A stretch of DNA of 34,005 nucleotides from Alistipes sp. Lineage in GTDB: Bacteria > Bacteroidota > Bacteroidia > Bacteroidales > Rikenellaceae. The notes below the pieces were generated by a model. That model had not been told where the DNA came from. It did not search any database and saw only the letters and a program-made list of their open reading frames with translations. The stretch is from NCBI GenBank assembly GCA_017416915.1, contig JAFQAN010000021.1:1-34005 (forward strand), given 5' to 3'. Position 1 is the first letter of the stretch. Each line of letters begins with the position of its first letter. Below are positions 14,828 through 23,621 of this stretch, in pieces. The translations under genes and the position numbers were made by a program.

Positions 14828-15913
14828 CTACAACTCGCTCTCTTTGAGACGCTCGGCATTCTCGGCTACGATAAGCTGGTCGATGACATCCTGAATGTCG
14901 CCATCCATAAATGCTGCGAGGTTATAGATTGTATAGTTGATGCGGTGGTCGGTAATACGACCCTGCGGGTAGTTGTACGTGCGAATCTTCGCCGAGCGGT
15001 CGCCCGTCGATACCATCGTCTTACGCTTCGACGCAATCTCGTCGAGGTACTTCGAGTATTCGAGGTTGAACACACGTGTACGCAGCTCCTCGAACGCCTT
15101 GTCGAAGTTTTTGAGCTGCGACTTCTGGTCCTGACACTGCACGACGATACCCGTAGGTATGTGGGTAAGGCGTATTGCCGAGTAGGTGGTATTCACCGAC
15201 TGACCACCAGGACCCGATGCACAGAAGATGTCCTTGCGGATGTCGTTCATCGAAATCTCGACATCGAACTCCTCTGCCTCGGGAAGTACCGCTACCGAGG
15301 CTGCTGAGGTGTGAACGCGACCCTGTGTCTCGGTCTGAGGCACTCGCTGCACACGGTGAACGCCCGACTCGTACTTCAACGTGCCATAGACGCTCTGACC
15401 CGTAACCTTCATCACCACCTCTTTGAAGCCGCCAACAGCGCCCTCCGACGACGAGGTAATCTCGTAACGCCACCCCTTCGACTCGATATACTTGGTGTAC
15501 ATACGTAGCAGGTCGCCAGCGAAGATTGCCGCCTCGTCGCCACCCGTACCGCCACGTATCTCGACAATAGCGTTCTTGTCGTCCTGTGGATCTTTGGGGA
15601 TGAGCAGAAGTTTGATGTCCTCCTCCATCTTGACGATGGCAGGCTCTAATGTAGCTATCTCCTCGCGCGCTATCTCGCGGAACTCCTCATCCTTCTCGTT
15701 TGCCAATACATCCTTCGCCTCGGCGAGGTTGGCAAGAGCCGTGCGGAAGCGCTCCGATGTCTCGATGATAGGCTCCAACTCCTTGTACTCTTTGGTGAGT
15801 TGCACAAACTGCTTAACATCCGAAATGACCTCGGGGTCGGTCAGTTTTTGACCTATCTCCTCGTATTTGAGGCGAAGACCATCGAGGCGTATGAGAATTG
15901 AATTATCTGCCAT
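14828..15913 (-). CDS. prfA: Peptide chain release factor 1
   Basis: 361 aa, normal length. The stop-codon-reading tripeptide PxT is PQT at 192-194 in HRVQRVPQTETQGR, which marks RF1 (RF2 carries SPF). The catalytic GGQ lies at 236-238 in SGPGGQSVNTTYS. Domain order is the coiled-coil domain 1, the GGTGGDEA segment (121-128), the recognition domain, and the GGQ domain. It releases finished proteins at UAA/UAG. It marks the chromosomal edge of the phage-like cassette. Confidence 0.97.
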   Translation of the reverse strand: MADNSILIRLDGLRLKYEEIGQKLTDPEVISDVKQFVQLTKEYKELEPIIETSERFRTALANLAEAKDVLANEKDEEFREIAREEIATLEPAIVKMEEDIKLLLIPKDPQDDKNAIVEIRGGTGGDEAAIFAGDLLRMYTKYIESKGWRYEITSSSEGAVGGFKEVVMKVTGQSVYGTLKYESGVHRVQRVPQTETQGRVHTSAASVAVLPEAEEFDVEISMNDIRKDIFCASGPGGQSVNTTYSAIRLTHIPTGIVVQCQDQKSQLKNFDKAFEELRTRVFNLEYSKYLDEIASKRKTMVSTGDRSAKIRTYNYPQGRITDHRINYTIYNLAAFMDGDIQDVIDQLIVAENAERLKESEL

Positions 15914-15939
15914 TTACCTTTGCTTATTATATTTCCGCG

Positions 15940-15947
15940 CAAATATA
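15940..15947 (-). promoter_or_regulatory. -7 box for prfA
   Basis: TATATTTG on the minus strand, 27-34 bases upstream of the prfA start, the right distance for a short leader. Lies back to back with the cassette promoter at 16047-16077. Confidence 0.6.
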
Positions 15948-16046
15948 ACGAATTTTTTTTAATTATGGTATATCGCGTAACGGACTGTGAATTAAAAAGT
16001 TTGATTTTGTGGTAAAATTTTTAGAACAAATTTTTAACTCAAACTC

Positions 16047-16077
16047 TTGACAAACGCTTTTTGATGTCGTATATTTG
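16047..16077 (+). promoter_or_regulatory. Promoter of the phage-particle cassette
   Basis: TTGAC at 16047-16051 and TATATTTG at 16070-16077, separated by 18 bases: a good Bacteroidota housekeeping-type promoter. Transcription would start near 16084 and leave a leader of about 240 bases before the first gene. Confidence 0.7.
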
Positions 16078-16137
16078 TACCGTCAAACAAACCCAAACGA
16101 TAGCGCTTATCTTGGAGTTATCAACATTTGGGACCAA

Positions 16138-16191
16138 TCTCAATTAACAATTTATTGTATATATAATATATTGTATATCCGTTAATTGAGA
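16138..16191 (+). promoter_or_regulatory. Inverted repeat with internal direct repeats in the cassette leader
   Basis: Perfect 11-bp inverted repeat TCTCAATTAAC (16138-16148) / GTTAATTGAGA (16181-16191). The loop holds two copies of TATTGTATAT (16153-16162 and 16169-16178). This could be a regulator site or an RNA attenuator; which one cannot be told from sequence. Confidence 0.6.
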
Positions 16192-16234
16192 AATATTGTG
16201 AACAATCATTGACCTACTATTAACAAAACTATCT

Positions 16235-16276
16235 ACACCTCGTTCGGCATTTGGCGACTGCAGCGCCAAGAGGTGT
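16235..16276 (+). promoter_or_regulatory. GC-rich leader hairpin upstream of the first cassette gene
   Basis: Outer stem ACACCTC (16235-16241) / GAGGTGT (16270-16276). Inner stem TTGGCG (16251-16256) / CGCCAA (16264-16269) with a 7-base loop. It is 46 bases upstream of the start codon. There is no clean T-tract, so it is a possible structured leader or weak attenuator. Confidence 0.55.
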
Positions 16277-16322
16277 TGTTAGACTTTTGAACGCTGATTT
16301 TTTAACATTAAACTATTGAACT

Positions 16323-17294
16323 ATGAAGTTTGTAACGATACCCCAAAATGGTGCGTCGTGGAACGAGGAGCTTATCTACGAATTTCTTTGTAGCGACGCT
16401 GCGCCGAGAGATGTTCGTTTCGAGATAATCAATGACGACCGCTCGGAGCTTATCGGCGAATTGGTGTTGCGTGGCGTTACGGGTGGCAGCTTCAATATCG
16501 CGCCGTATGTGCGTCGCTACCTCCTCCCGAAGCTCGCCCAGCCACCACAACAGGCAACGCTTATACCCAGCCATGCGGCGATAAACGTGGTAGTGCGCTC
16601 GGGTGATGTGCTGTCGCCGCGACGACTCCTCTTTCGCGCCCCGTTCGACTACTCGTCGGTTGGCGTGATGACAAAGTTCACTATGCCGCGCCGTGTGGCA
16701 CTCGGAGGCACAATTCTACTGACGGTATTTGCTATGCGTCGTGCGCAAGTGGAGCTATATGGTGTCGATGAGGCGATGCAGAGGTTTTCGACCTTTACGT
16801 CGATAACTGCGGGTCGCCCGATGGATATGTTTCTGAGGGTGGATAGCCGCTTCGAGGGCTTTCGACGCCTTGTAATGCGCATAACGACGGATGATAACCT
16901 TGTCGAGGAGCTTGTGTATGAGCTATTGCCGCCGTTGAGCGGTGGCTGCGAGGTGGTGTGGCACAACGCCTCGGGAGGTTACGAGGTGAGTACTATGCCC
17001 TTGGTGCGCCGCCTGAGTGATGTGGTAAAGGTGCGCTCTATGATGCTTGCCGAGGGTAGCGACAACCGCCTTGTCGAGGCCTACTCTACGTTGCGCCTTA
17101 GCTCCGCAATGGAGCATCCCGACGAGGTGCAACGTCTGGCAGAGATTATCCGCTCTCCTTATGTGTATATGGTTGAGAATGATGCTCTTAGTGTAGTAGA
17201 ACTTGTTGAGCGGCGTATCGACTACGATAGGCACGGCAGCTTGAAGCAGCTATCAATCGACATTCGCCGAGCGTTGAAGGGAGGTGGTCTATGA
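16323..17294 (+). CDS. Putative phage tail/baseplate-associated protein (323 aa)
   Basis: I cannot name a family with confidence. The protein begins with a beta-rich segment (FVTIPQNGASW, then VRFEIINDD), has no signal peptide or membrane helix, and continues with mixed beta strands such as GGTILLTVFAM and RLVMRITTDDN. It overlaps the next gene by four bases (ATGA), implying coupled translation with the larger tail-like protein, and it opens a transcription unit that otherwise encodes virion proteins. A distal-tail or baseplate role is therefore the best guess. GC content and codon use look like the flanking chromosome. Confidence 0.5.
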   Translation: MKFVTIPQNGASWNEELIYEFLCSDAAPRDVRFEIINDDRSELIGELVLRGVTGGSFNIAPYVRRYLLPKLAQPPQQATLIPSHAAINVVVRSGDVLSPRRLLFRAPFDYSSVGVMTKFTMPRRVALGGTILLTVFAMRRAQVELYGVDEAMQRFSTFTSITAGRPMDMFLRVDSRFEGFRRLVMRITTDDNLVEELVYELLPPLSGGCEVVWHNASGGYEVSTMPLVRRLSDVVKVRSMMLAEGSDNRLVEAYSTLRLSSAMEHPDEVQRLAEIIRSPYVYMVENDALSVVELVERRIDYDRHGSLKQLSIDIRRALKGGGL

Positions 17295-19612
17295 TGCGCC
17301 TATTAATTGACGATATAGAGTGCTGCCTATTGGAGCAACCCAAGTTGCCGCGCTATGATGCTGCACGTCTTCGCAACGTTGAGGCGTGGCGTGAGGGCTA
17401 CGACATAGAGGTCGTGGTGGCACATACACCCCAAAGCGACGCGCTATTTGGCGATACGGGCGAGTTGTACCGCACCACGGAGTTCAATGCCTCATACCAC
17501 ACGGCTCGCTTGGAGGCGGATGGAGTTACGCTCTTTGAGGGTATGGCGACGCTCTTGGGCGTAAGGCGCGATGAGGCGTTGGTGGGCTACCGTCTGCTAC
17601 TGCGTAGCGGTGGCGAGGAGTGGGCGAAGCTGGCGGCACGTACGAAGATTGGCGACTGCGGCATCGAGTACAGCGCGACGATGGATATGCCGACCATCGA
17701 GCGGTCGTGGGTGGGGGACGAGAAGGTGAGGTTTCTGCCCTTGGTGCGCGACAGCTACCCCGAGCCTGTCGATACCTCGCCCTACGCCGCGCACCGCCCC
17801 CTGGCTCCGAACGACTACTACCCCTTTATCTCGGTGAGAGCAATCATCGGGGAGTTGCTTATGAAGAGCGGTTACACGCTGCACAGCAGCTTCCTGAACT
17901 CTCGGTTCTTTGAAAAACTGCACGTTAGCGGAGCATATCGCACAATACGCAACGACAGCGCCTACTCTGCGATGGGCTTCAAGGCGTACCGCACAACATC
18001 GCTCACGGCGACAGCCGACCCTACGGGGCGTGTGAGCGTGTGGAGTCCCGTGGGGGCGTCTAACGTCGGCTGCATCGTCGATACGGTTAGCCCCAACGCC
18101 GTGGATGAGAACGGCGTACAGTTCGGCGATGCCTACGCCTCGGGTGGCTGTTTTTCGTTCGAGGAGGGCTATCCCGTGTTTCGCCCCAAGCGTGAGGTTA
18201 CGGCGGCCTTTGACTACCACCTGCGCTTTACCACCGACTACCGCATAGTGTCGAGCAGGGAGTTGCGAGGCTTCAATCGCCTGCGTATAGGTCCTACAAC
18301 GGTGGTGGATATATGCCTGACCAATACCCACCGCGACTGCCGCAAGCAGGTAACCCCTGGTATGTCGTACAGCATAATGCTCTTTGGCGACTTCTCGGCG
18401 GAGGATACCTACTTCATCCCAGGCTTTGGGACCTTTCGAGAGCAGTCGGTGCGTATGACCGCCGCTTCGGACTTCTCGGGCGAGGCAGTGCTGCTCTATA
18501 TGCCTGCTGGTAGCACCGCGTATCGCCCCTACACTGGCGATTGGGCGCTCTACGAGGGCTTTGTGTCGCCCACGAGCAGTCGCACCATCGAGCTTGACAT
18601 GCGCTCGGCATTTATGCACTATACGCCCACCTCGCCCGAGGAGTTCAACCACATCTACTTCGAGGGTGCGGAGGTAGGGCAGAGCCTGACACTCCACGCA
18701 GGGTGTAGCGTAAAGCCCGTATTCGGCAGCTCGGTAGGCGTGGGCGACAGCTTTACCTTTAAGGATATAGCGCAGAACGACTACTCGGTGGCGGAGCTGT
18801 TAGCGGCGTTGCAGCAGATGTTCAACCTCCGCATCTACTCCGATAAGCTCTCGCGCCGACTCTACATCGAGCCTTACGATGCGTTTATTGGCGGCGAGGA
18901 GGACCTGCGCAGCTATCAGCAGGGTAAAGAGGTGCTTCTTGACGAGGCCGTTACGGGGTGCTTCGAGCGGACGGTACTCGGCTACCAGGCGGGTGATGGA
19001 GTGCTTAGCCGTATGACCGACGATGACGAGATTTTGGGCGACTGGACCTTCACGGTCGAGGGCTACGCCGCCAAGCAGGGGACAAGGCGCATTACAAACC
19101 CGCTGTTTTCGCCTACGGCAAGCGTGTGTGATGTTATCGACATAGCCCCCTCGGCACAGCTACTCTCGGTGGGCGACCGTGATACAGTGGTCGAGGAGAC
19201 GAATATCGCACCGCGCATAGTCCTCTACGAGGGTCTTGTGCCGCTACCCGACGCAGAGCGGTGGGACTCGGCAAGCTCGACGGAGAGCTATCCGTTAGCC
19301 TACTTTTTCAACGAGCAAAAGAGCGACAGCCTCGCCTTTGAGCCGCGAGCGCAAAGCGAAGGACTGCACTGTTACCACCTCACCGAGCTACGCGAAGATG
19401 CCGAACGCCAACTGCTTAGATGCAATCTGCGTCTTACGCCGTTGGAGTATGCCGAGCTCTTCGATGCTGGCGACGCTCTACCTCGGCTATGCGCCCGCTT
19501 CCGTCTCGAAGTGGATGGCAATAGCTCGCTTTTCAGGCTGCATAGCATCGAGCGTTACGATGCCGACAGCCATATCGCCGACTGTGTATTTCGTCGTACG
19601 CTCAGCGATTAA
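17291..19612 (+). CDS. Large phage tail/baseplate-like structural protein (773 aa)
   Basis: The largest cassette protein, with no signal peptide. A segment near residues 490-545 (VAELLAALQQMFNLRIYSDKL, then RLYIEPYDAF) resembles a motif common in large tail proteins of Bacteroidota phages. The rest is beta-rich with many Ser/Thr/Tyr loops. The N-terminal 100 residues (LLIDDIECCLLEQPKLPRY, then EVVVAHTP) look like a domain that docks on a ring. I infer a tail-tip or baseplate hub. A long antisense open frame across 17597-18697 is a codon-bias shadow. It is translationally coupled to the preceding gene; the protease gene follows after 34 bases. Confidence 0.6.
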   Translation: MMRLLIDDIECCLLEQPKLPRYDAARLRNVEAWREGYDIEVVVAHTPQSDALFGDTGELYRTTEFNASYHTARLEADGVTLFEGMATLLGVRRDEALVGYRLLLRSGGEEWAKLAARTKIGDCGIEYSATMDMPTIERSWVGDEKVRFLPLVRDSYPEPVDTSPYAAHRPLAPNDYYPFISVRAIIGELLMKSGYTLHSSFLNSRFFEKLHVSGAYRTIRNDSAYSAMGFKAYRTTSLTATADPTGRVSVWSPVGASNVGCIVDTVSPNAVDENGVQFGDAYASGGCFSFEEGYPVFRPKREVTAAFDYHLRFTTDYRIVSSRELRGFNRLRIGPTTVVDICLTNTHRDCRKQVTPGMSYSIMLFGDFSAEDTYFIPGFGTFREQSVRMTAASDFSGEAVLLYMPAGSTAYRPYTGDWALYEGFVSPTSSRTIELDMRSAFMHYTPTSPEEFNHIYFEGAEVGQSLTLHAGCSVKPVFGSSVGVGDSFTFKDIAQNDYSVAELLAALQQMFNLRIYSDKLSRRLYIEPYDAFIGGEEDLRSYQQGKEVLLDEAVTGCFERTVLGYQAGDGVLSRMTDDDEILGDWTFTVEGYAAKQGTRRITNPLFSPTASVCDVIDIAPSAQLLSVGDRDTVVEETNIAPRIVLYEGLVPLPDAERWDSASSTESYPLAYFFNEQKSDSLAFEPRAQSEGLHCYHLTELREDAERQLLRCNLRLTPLEYAELFDAGDALPRLCARFRLEVDGNSSLFRLHSIERYDADSHIADCVFRRTLSD

Positions 19613-19646
19613 AGTCTATTTTTAAGTAACCATTAACCATATCTCA

Positions 19647-20846
19647 ATGAAAAAATCATCTAAGCGGGTGGCAACAGCCACTCTGCCACGCCCGTCGCGT
19701 CGATATGAACGCCTCATCGGAGAACTACTTTCAAATAGATTAATCGACTGGACGACGTGCCGTAAATATCTGATGCACAACCGAGTGATGTCGTTGTGTG
19801 GTGGTCGTAGGGGTCGTTGCCTCGCTATGGTGATTGTTGCCAAGGAGTTCTGTTGCTCGTACGAGACAGTGCGCAAGGCGATATACGAGATAGAAAAAGT
19901 AAACCTTAAAACAATGAATCAAACAATCAAAATTAAGAACGAAGCGGAGCAGACCGTCATCGACATTGAGGGTACGATAGGTCTCTCGGAGCAGTGGCAG
20001 TTCGACAACCCCGAGAGCCGTGTGGCGACCTACGAACGCTTCCGCGAGTGTGTCGCCCAGATTGCCGACATCAGCAATGCCAACATCTTGGTAAACATCC
20101 GTTCGACGGGTGGAGATGTGAACGATGCGATACTCATCTACGAGGCACTACGCTCGACAGGTGCGCATATTACCACCTGCTGCTATGGCTACACCGCCTC
20201 GGCTGCGACAATCGTTGCACAGGCGGCATCCGAAAATCGCCGCCTCATAGCTCCCTCATCGTTGTATCTCATCCACAAGTCGTTATGTTCTACTGAGGGC
20301 AATGCCGAGGAGCTGCAAAACGAGGTCGAGATGTTGCGCCAGACCGATAGTCGCCTTGCCGAGATATACGCAACGCGCTCGGGACGCAGTATCGAGGATA
20401 TTGCCGCGCTGATGGCAGAAAATGGGGGTCGCGGACGCTGGCTATCGCCCGCGGAGGCTATCGCCGAGGGCTTGGTCGATGGCGTCGTTGAGGATAGAGC
20501 GTGTGAGAGCGACACTAAGAGCGACGGCTCGGTAGGTGTACGCGCTATGAAGGGCATCAAGTCGCTGATGCGAGCCATAGGCATCGACATTGACCAGGAG
20601 CCTAAGGCTGAGGATGACATCAACTACGTCCCTCGTCAGAAGCCCGCCATTACGGACTCCACCAAGCCGCTCCCCACAGCCGAGCGTGAGCTTGCTGCGC
20701 AGTCGTCGATACTCTTCGACGAGCGACAGCGAGCCGTGAAGCCTACATCGGTAAAGGAGGTCGAAGACCCCTCGCCCGTGGACGTGTCGCACACGCCTCG
20801 CAGCATAGCCTATGAGCGCGATGCACAAGTATTTCGCAACCGATAG
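19647..20846 (+). CDS. ClpP-like phage head-maturation protease with N-terminal helix-turn-helix (399 aa)
   Basis: Residues about 100-285 form a ClpP/SppA-like serine protease: STGGDVNDA (oxyanion region), GYTASAAT with nucleophile Ser185, YLIHKS with His210, and WLSPAEAIAEGLVDG. In ClpP the catalytic Asp precedes the FLS of DRFLS; here that position appears to be Gly263 (GRWLS). The C-terminal 115 residues are disordered-looking and may act as a scaffold. Residues 1-89 are basic and contain a helix-turn-helix-like stretch (VIVAKEFCCSYETVRKAIYEIE), odd for this family. Met90 (base 19914) has a typical A-rich leader, so a second start giving the bare protease is plausible. The major capsid gene follows. 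Confidence 0.75.
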   Translation: MKKSSKRVATATLPRPSRRYERLIGELLSNRLIDWTTCRKYLMHNRVMSLCGGRRGRCLAMVIVAKEFCCSYETVRKAIYEIEKVNLKTMNQTIKIKNEAEQTVIDIEGTIGLSEQWQFDNPESRVATYERFRECVAQIADISNANILVNIRSTGGDVNDAILIYEALRSTGAHITTCCYGYTASAATIVAQAASENRRLIAPSSLYLIHKSLCSTEGNAEELQNEVEMLRQTDSRLAEIYATRSGRSIEDIAALMAENGGRGRWLSPAEAIAEGLVDGVVEDRACESDTKSDGSVGVRAMKGIKSLMRAIGIDIDQEPKAEDDINYVPRQKPAITDSTKPLPTAERELAAQSSILFDERQRAVKPTSVKEVEDPSPVDVSHTPRSIAYERDAQVFRNR

Positions 20847-20933
20847 GCAACCATCAAAACGCTTAATGCAACCAACTAAACGCTTAACTTTTAACCAACA
20901 CATTTTTATTAACCAATCTAAAACCTTACAATT

Positions 20934-21896
20934 ATGGGACAGATCGAAAACATCAAAATCTATTCGGGTAACGACCTTGAAACAATCTTTTTCCGCCCTA
21001 TGCTCGTCGGCCAGAATGCCGAGGAGCTCGGCATCCGCGTTCTCTACAATATGCCCGTGCCGACAACCATCCAGCTGTGGAGTCCTCAGACCGACATCTT
21101 GCAGCCCTACTCGACAGGTTGGTCGGGTGGCGATGGTGCGCAGCGCGTGCAGAAGACCATCTCTCTGACCAAGGTCAAGGCGGAGGTAGGCTTCTCGGCG
21201 TCGGACTATTTCAGTCAGGTGTATGAGCTTATCACCAACCGCGCAGATGTAAACCTCGACGACCTCACAGGCTCGGAGTTGGAGCAGGCAGAGACCGAGA
21301 TGTTCCGTGCTGCGGTGGCTGAGAACTTGCGCCTGATGATGTGGGCGGGCGATACAGATGCCAACAGCTACAACCTCTTTGATGGCATCTTGAAGAAGGT
21401 GCATACTTATATGAATGTTGGTGCCATCGACTTTTCTGTGGAGAGGGTGAGCAAGGATAACGTCATCTCGCTGCTTACACGAATCTGGGAGGAGGCATCG
21501 CCCCGCCTAAAAAGCCTCAAAAACGATGGTCAGCTCGCCTACTTCGTATCGACGGACGTGTGCGATGCCTACGAGCAGTATCTCGACTCGTTGGGTGCCG
21601 ATGGCGCATATACCGAACTTACCACGGGTCGTCGCGAGCTATCGTTCCACGGCATCAAGCTCATCGACATCAACATCTCGCACATTATGCCGTTGCACCT
21701 TCTGGATGGTCCGAGCTTCTGCTTCCTTACCGACCGCCGCAACCTCGTCTTGGCGGTAAATACTGCCGATTATCCTGGCTCGGAGGTGCGTATGTGGTAC
21801 AATCCCGACGAGATACAGAACCGTCAGCGCGCAATATTTATGGCGGGCTGCGAGCTTCTTGACGAGGAGTTGGTGGTACGCGCCGACTTTAACTAA
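20934..21896 (+). CDS. Putative major capsid protein, HK97-like (320 aa)
   Basis: The size, the position directly after a prohead protease and before a portal gene, and the sequence style (LWSPQTDILQPYSTGW, then TKVKAEVGFSASDYFSQ, then a spine-helix-like EQAETEMFRAAVAENLRLMMWAGD, and a C-terminal beta part ending MAGCELLDEELVVRADF) fit an HK97-fold coat protein. It would form the shell of the particle. There is no long N-terminal delta domain, so scaffolding may come from the protease tail. The leader is A/T-rich. The assignment is strong by context, moderate by sequence. Confidence 0.7.
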   Translation: MGQIENIKIYSGNDLETIFFRPMLVGQNAEELGIRVLYNMPVPTTIQLWSPQTDILQPYSTGWSGGDGAQRVQKTISLTKVKAEVGFSASDYFSQVYELITNRADVNLDDLTGSELEQAETEMFRAAVAENLRLMMWAGDTDANSYNLFDGILKKVHTYMNVGAIDFSVERVSKDNVISLLTRIWEEASPRLKSLKNDGQLAYFVSTDVCDAYEQYLDSLGADGAYTELTTGRRELSFHGIKLIDINISHIMPLHLLDGPSFCFLTDRRNLVLAVNTADYPGSEVRMWYNPDEIQNRQRAIFMAGCELLDEELVVRADFN

Positions 21897-21918
21897 CCCT
21901 TAAAAACGTGCATAAGTT

Positions 21919-23142
21919 ATGTCTGAAAAGAAGATAGCAACACGCATAACTACCACGTCAAACCGCACCGAGCCTCTCTTTGGCTCGGTGGCGGGTGGTA
22001 GCTGCTCGAACGATAAGATTTGGCGTTGGGGCGACGACAATATGCTGCCCTTCGCACTCTCGCTTATGGCACGTCGCTCGGTGGCACACCGTCGCATCAT
22101 CAACGATAAGGCGGACTACATCGCTGGCAAGGGTTTTAGTTACGACCAGAGTGAGCCGCTGCTGCGCCATATCGTAGAGCGCGCCAATGGCGATGGCGAC
22201 ACGCTACGCTCCATAATAGCGCGTCTTGCCTACGATGAAGCACTCTTCGGCAACGCCTTCTTGGAGGTGGTAACCGACCATCAGCACTCGTTCCTCTCGC
22301 TCTATCACCACGACGCCTCGACGTGCCGTGTGGCGCGAGACTCACAGCACGTCATCCTACACCACGACTGGCGAGCGTTCAACTCGGCGCAGGCGACGAG
22401 TCTGCCGCTATATCCTCTCTTCGAGGAGCAGGAGGATGGCACACTGCGCACCATCATCCACTACAAGGACTATGAGCCGCTATTTAGCCACTATGGCGTA
22501 GCCCCCTATATTGCGGGTATGGATGTGGCGGCAATAGCTTATAAGACAGATAGATGGAACATTTCGCGCATCGACAACTCGTTCCAGATGTCGGGTGTGA
22601 TGATGCTCGATAGCGTGGTCGATAGCGAGGAGGAGGCAGACCGTATGGTGCGCCTCGCCGAGCAGAAGTTTGCGGGCAACCCTGGTCAGGTGCTATTTGT
22701 GCTGCGCGACCACGCCGATGGCGACAACTCGCGCTTTATCCCTATCGACGCCTCGGCGGATGGCGATTGGCACTCGCTGCATACGCAGGCGGAGTCCGAT
22801 TTGGTGATTGCCCACTCGTGGTTTCGCTCGCTCAGCGGCTTAGATTATGCTTCGGGCTTCTCGACCGAGCGTATTCTTAACGAGTATGAGGTGGCTCTCA
22901 ACACGGTAATTCTTGCCGAGCAGGAGCAACTTTTGGAGCCTATACGTAGCATCCTCAGCGACCTTTTCGCCATTGATGCCTCATCGCTCGACATCATCAA
23001 CCGCCCGCCAACACGCTCCAAACCACTCTATATGAGGGTGTGGGAGGCGCGCAAGGCGGATGGCTTGGAGTACGACGAGAATGACCCAGCGCAGCAACTC
23101 TACCTCGCCGAGATTGGCAAAAACACTAAAACAACGCCTTAA
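21919..23142 (+). CDS. Phage portal protein (407 aa)
   Basis: The N-terminal part carries IWRWGDDNMLPF, followed by a helical clip/stem region (ARRSVAHRRIINDKADYIAG) and RLAYDEALFGNAFLEVV, which are typical of portal proteins of Bacteroidota phages. The portal is the twelve-subunit ring at one capsid vertex through which DNA passes. A long C-terminal helix region (TERILNEYEVALNTVILAEQ, then EPIRSILSDL) matches the crown/stem. No terminase gene, the usual partner of a portal, is present in the window. It follows the capsid gene by 22 bases and precedes the connector by 2. Confidence 0.8.
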   Translation: MSEKKIATRITTTSNRTEPLFGSVAGGSCSNDKIWRWGDDNMLPFALSLMARRSVAHRRIINDKADYIAGKGFSYDQSEPLLRHIVERANGDGDTLRSIIARLAYDEALFGNAFLEVVTDHQHSFLSLYHHDASTCRVARDSQHVILHHDWRAFNSAQATSLPLYPLFEEQEDGTLRTIIHYKDYEPLFSHYGVAPYIAGMDVAAIAYKTDRWNISRIDNSFQMSGVMMLDSVVDSEEEADRMVRLAEQKFAGNPGQVLFVLRDHADGDNSRFIPIDASADGDWHSLHTQAESDLVIAHSWFRSLSGLDYASGFSTERILNEYEVALNTVILAEQEQLLEPIRSILSDLFAIDASSLDIINRPPTRSKPLYMRVWEARKADGLEYDENDPAQQLYLAEIGKNTKTTP

Positions 23143-23144
23143 CT

Positions 23145-23621
23145 ATGGAGACAATTATTACCCCTCAGCAGGTCATCGACCTCGCCTTCTCGCCAAACGA
23201 GCTACTCACGCCCTCGATTATCACCGTGGCAGATATTACCGAGGCGGAGCACTGCTACATACGTCCCATCCTCGGCGAGGAGCTGTGGCGTATGCTCGTC
23301 GATGGCGACTACCCAGAGCTTACCATCGAGTATGCAGGACCCGCCATCGCCGCGTGGACACGCTATTTGGTGCAGCCGCTCCTCGAACAGCGCTGCTCGG
23401 CGTGCCTCACGGACGACAACCGCTCGATATACGACTCTACCACAGCGGGAAACAACCGCCAACGAGGTGTTCAGCGCACCCTGCGCCGCAAAGCCTCGAT
23501 ACTCTCTAAACGCCTTACCGACTATCTCAACCGAAATACGGATATGTACCCCGAGTACGTACCTGCGAATAACCCACTAAACCGCTGTTCAATCAATGGA
23601 GATATTATTCAAATACGTTAG
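23145..23621 (+). CDS. Putative head-tail connector (DUF6712-like, 158 aa)
   Basis: Small helical protein with the pattern ITEAEHCYIRPILGEELWRMLV, then AAWTRYLVQPLLEQRC, and a C-terminal RTLRRKASILSKRLTDYL. This resembles the DUF6712 proteins found after portal genes in Bacteroidota prophages, which are thought to be adaptor/connector proteins. It ends in IQIR and overlaps the holin gene by 26 bases. Confidence 0.6.
   Translation: METIITPQQVIDLAFSPNELLTPSIITVADITEAEHCYIRPILGEELWRMLVDGDYPELTIEYAGPAIAAWTRYLVQPLLEQRCSACLTDDNRSIYDSTTAGNNRQRGVQRTLRRKASILSKRLTDYLNRNTDMYPEYVPANNPLNRCSINGDIIQIR

Noticed and set aside
17597-18697. Long antisense frame (366 codons) over the 773-aa tail-like gene
   Set aside because: Codon-bias shadow: the sense frame has structured beta-rich sequence, operon overlaps and no internal stops; the antisense translation is His/Arg-rich without motifs.
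20442-21404. Antisense frame (320 codons) over the protease and capsid genes
   Set aside because: It crosses two well-supported genes and their spacer, and has no recognisable domain.
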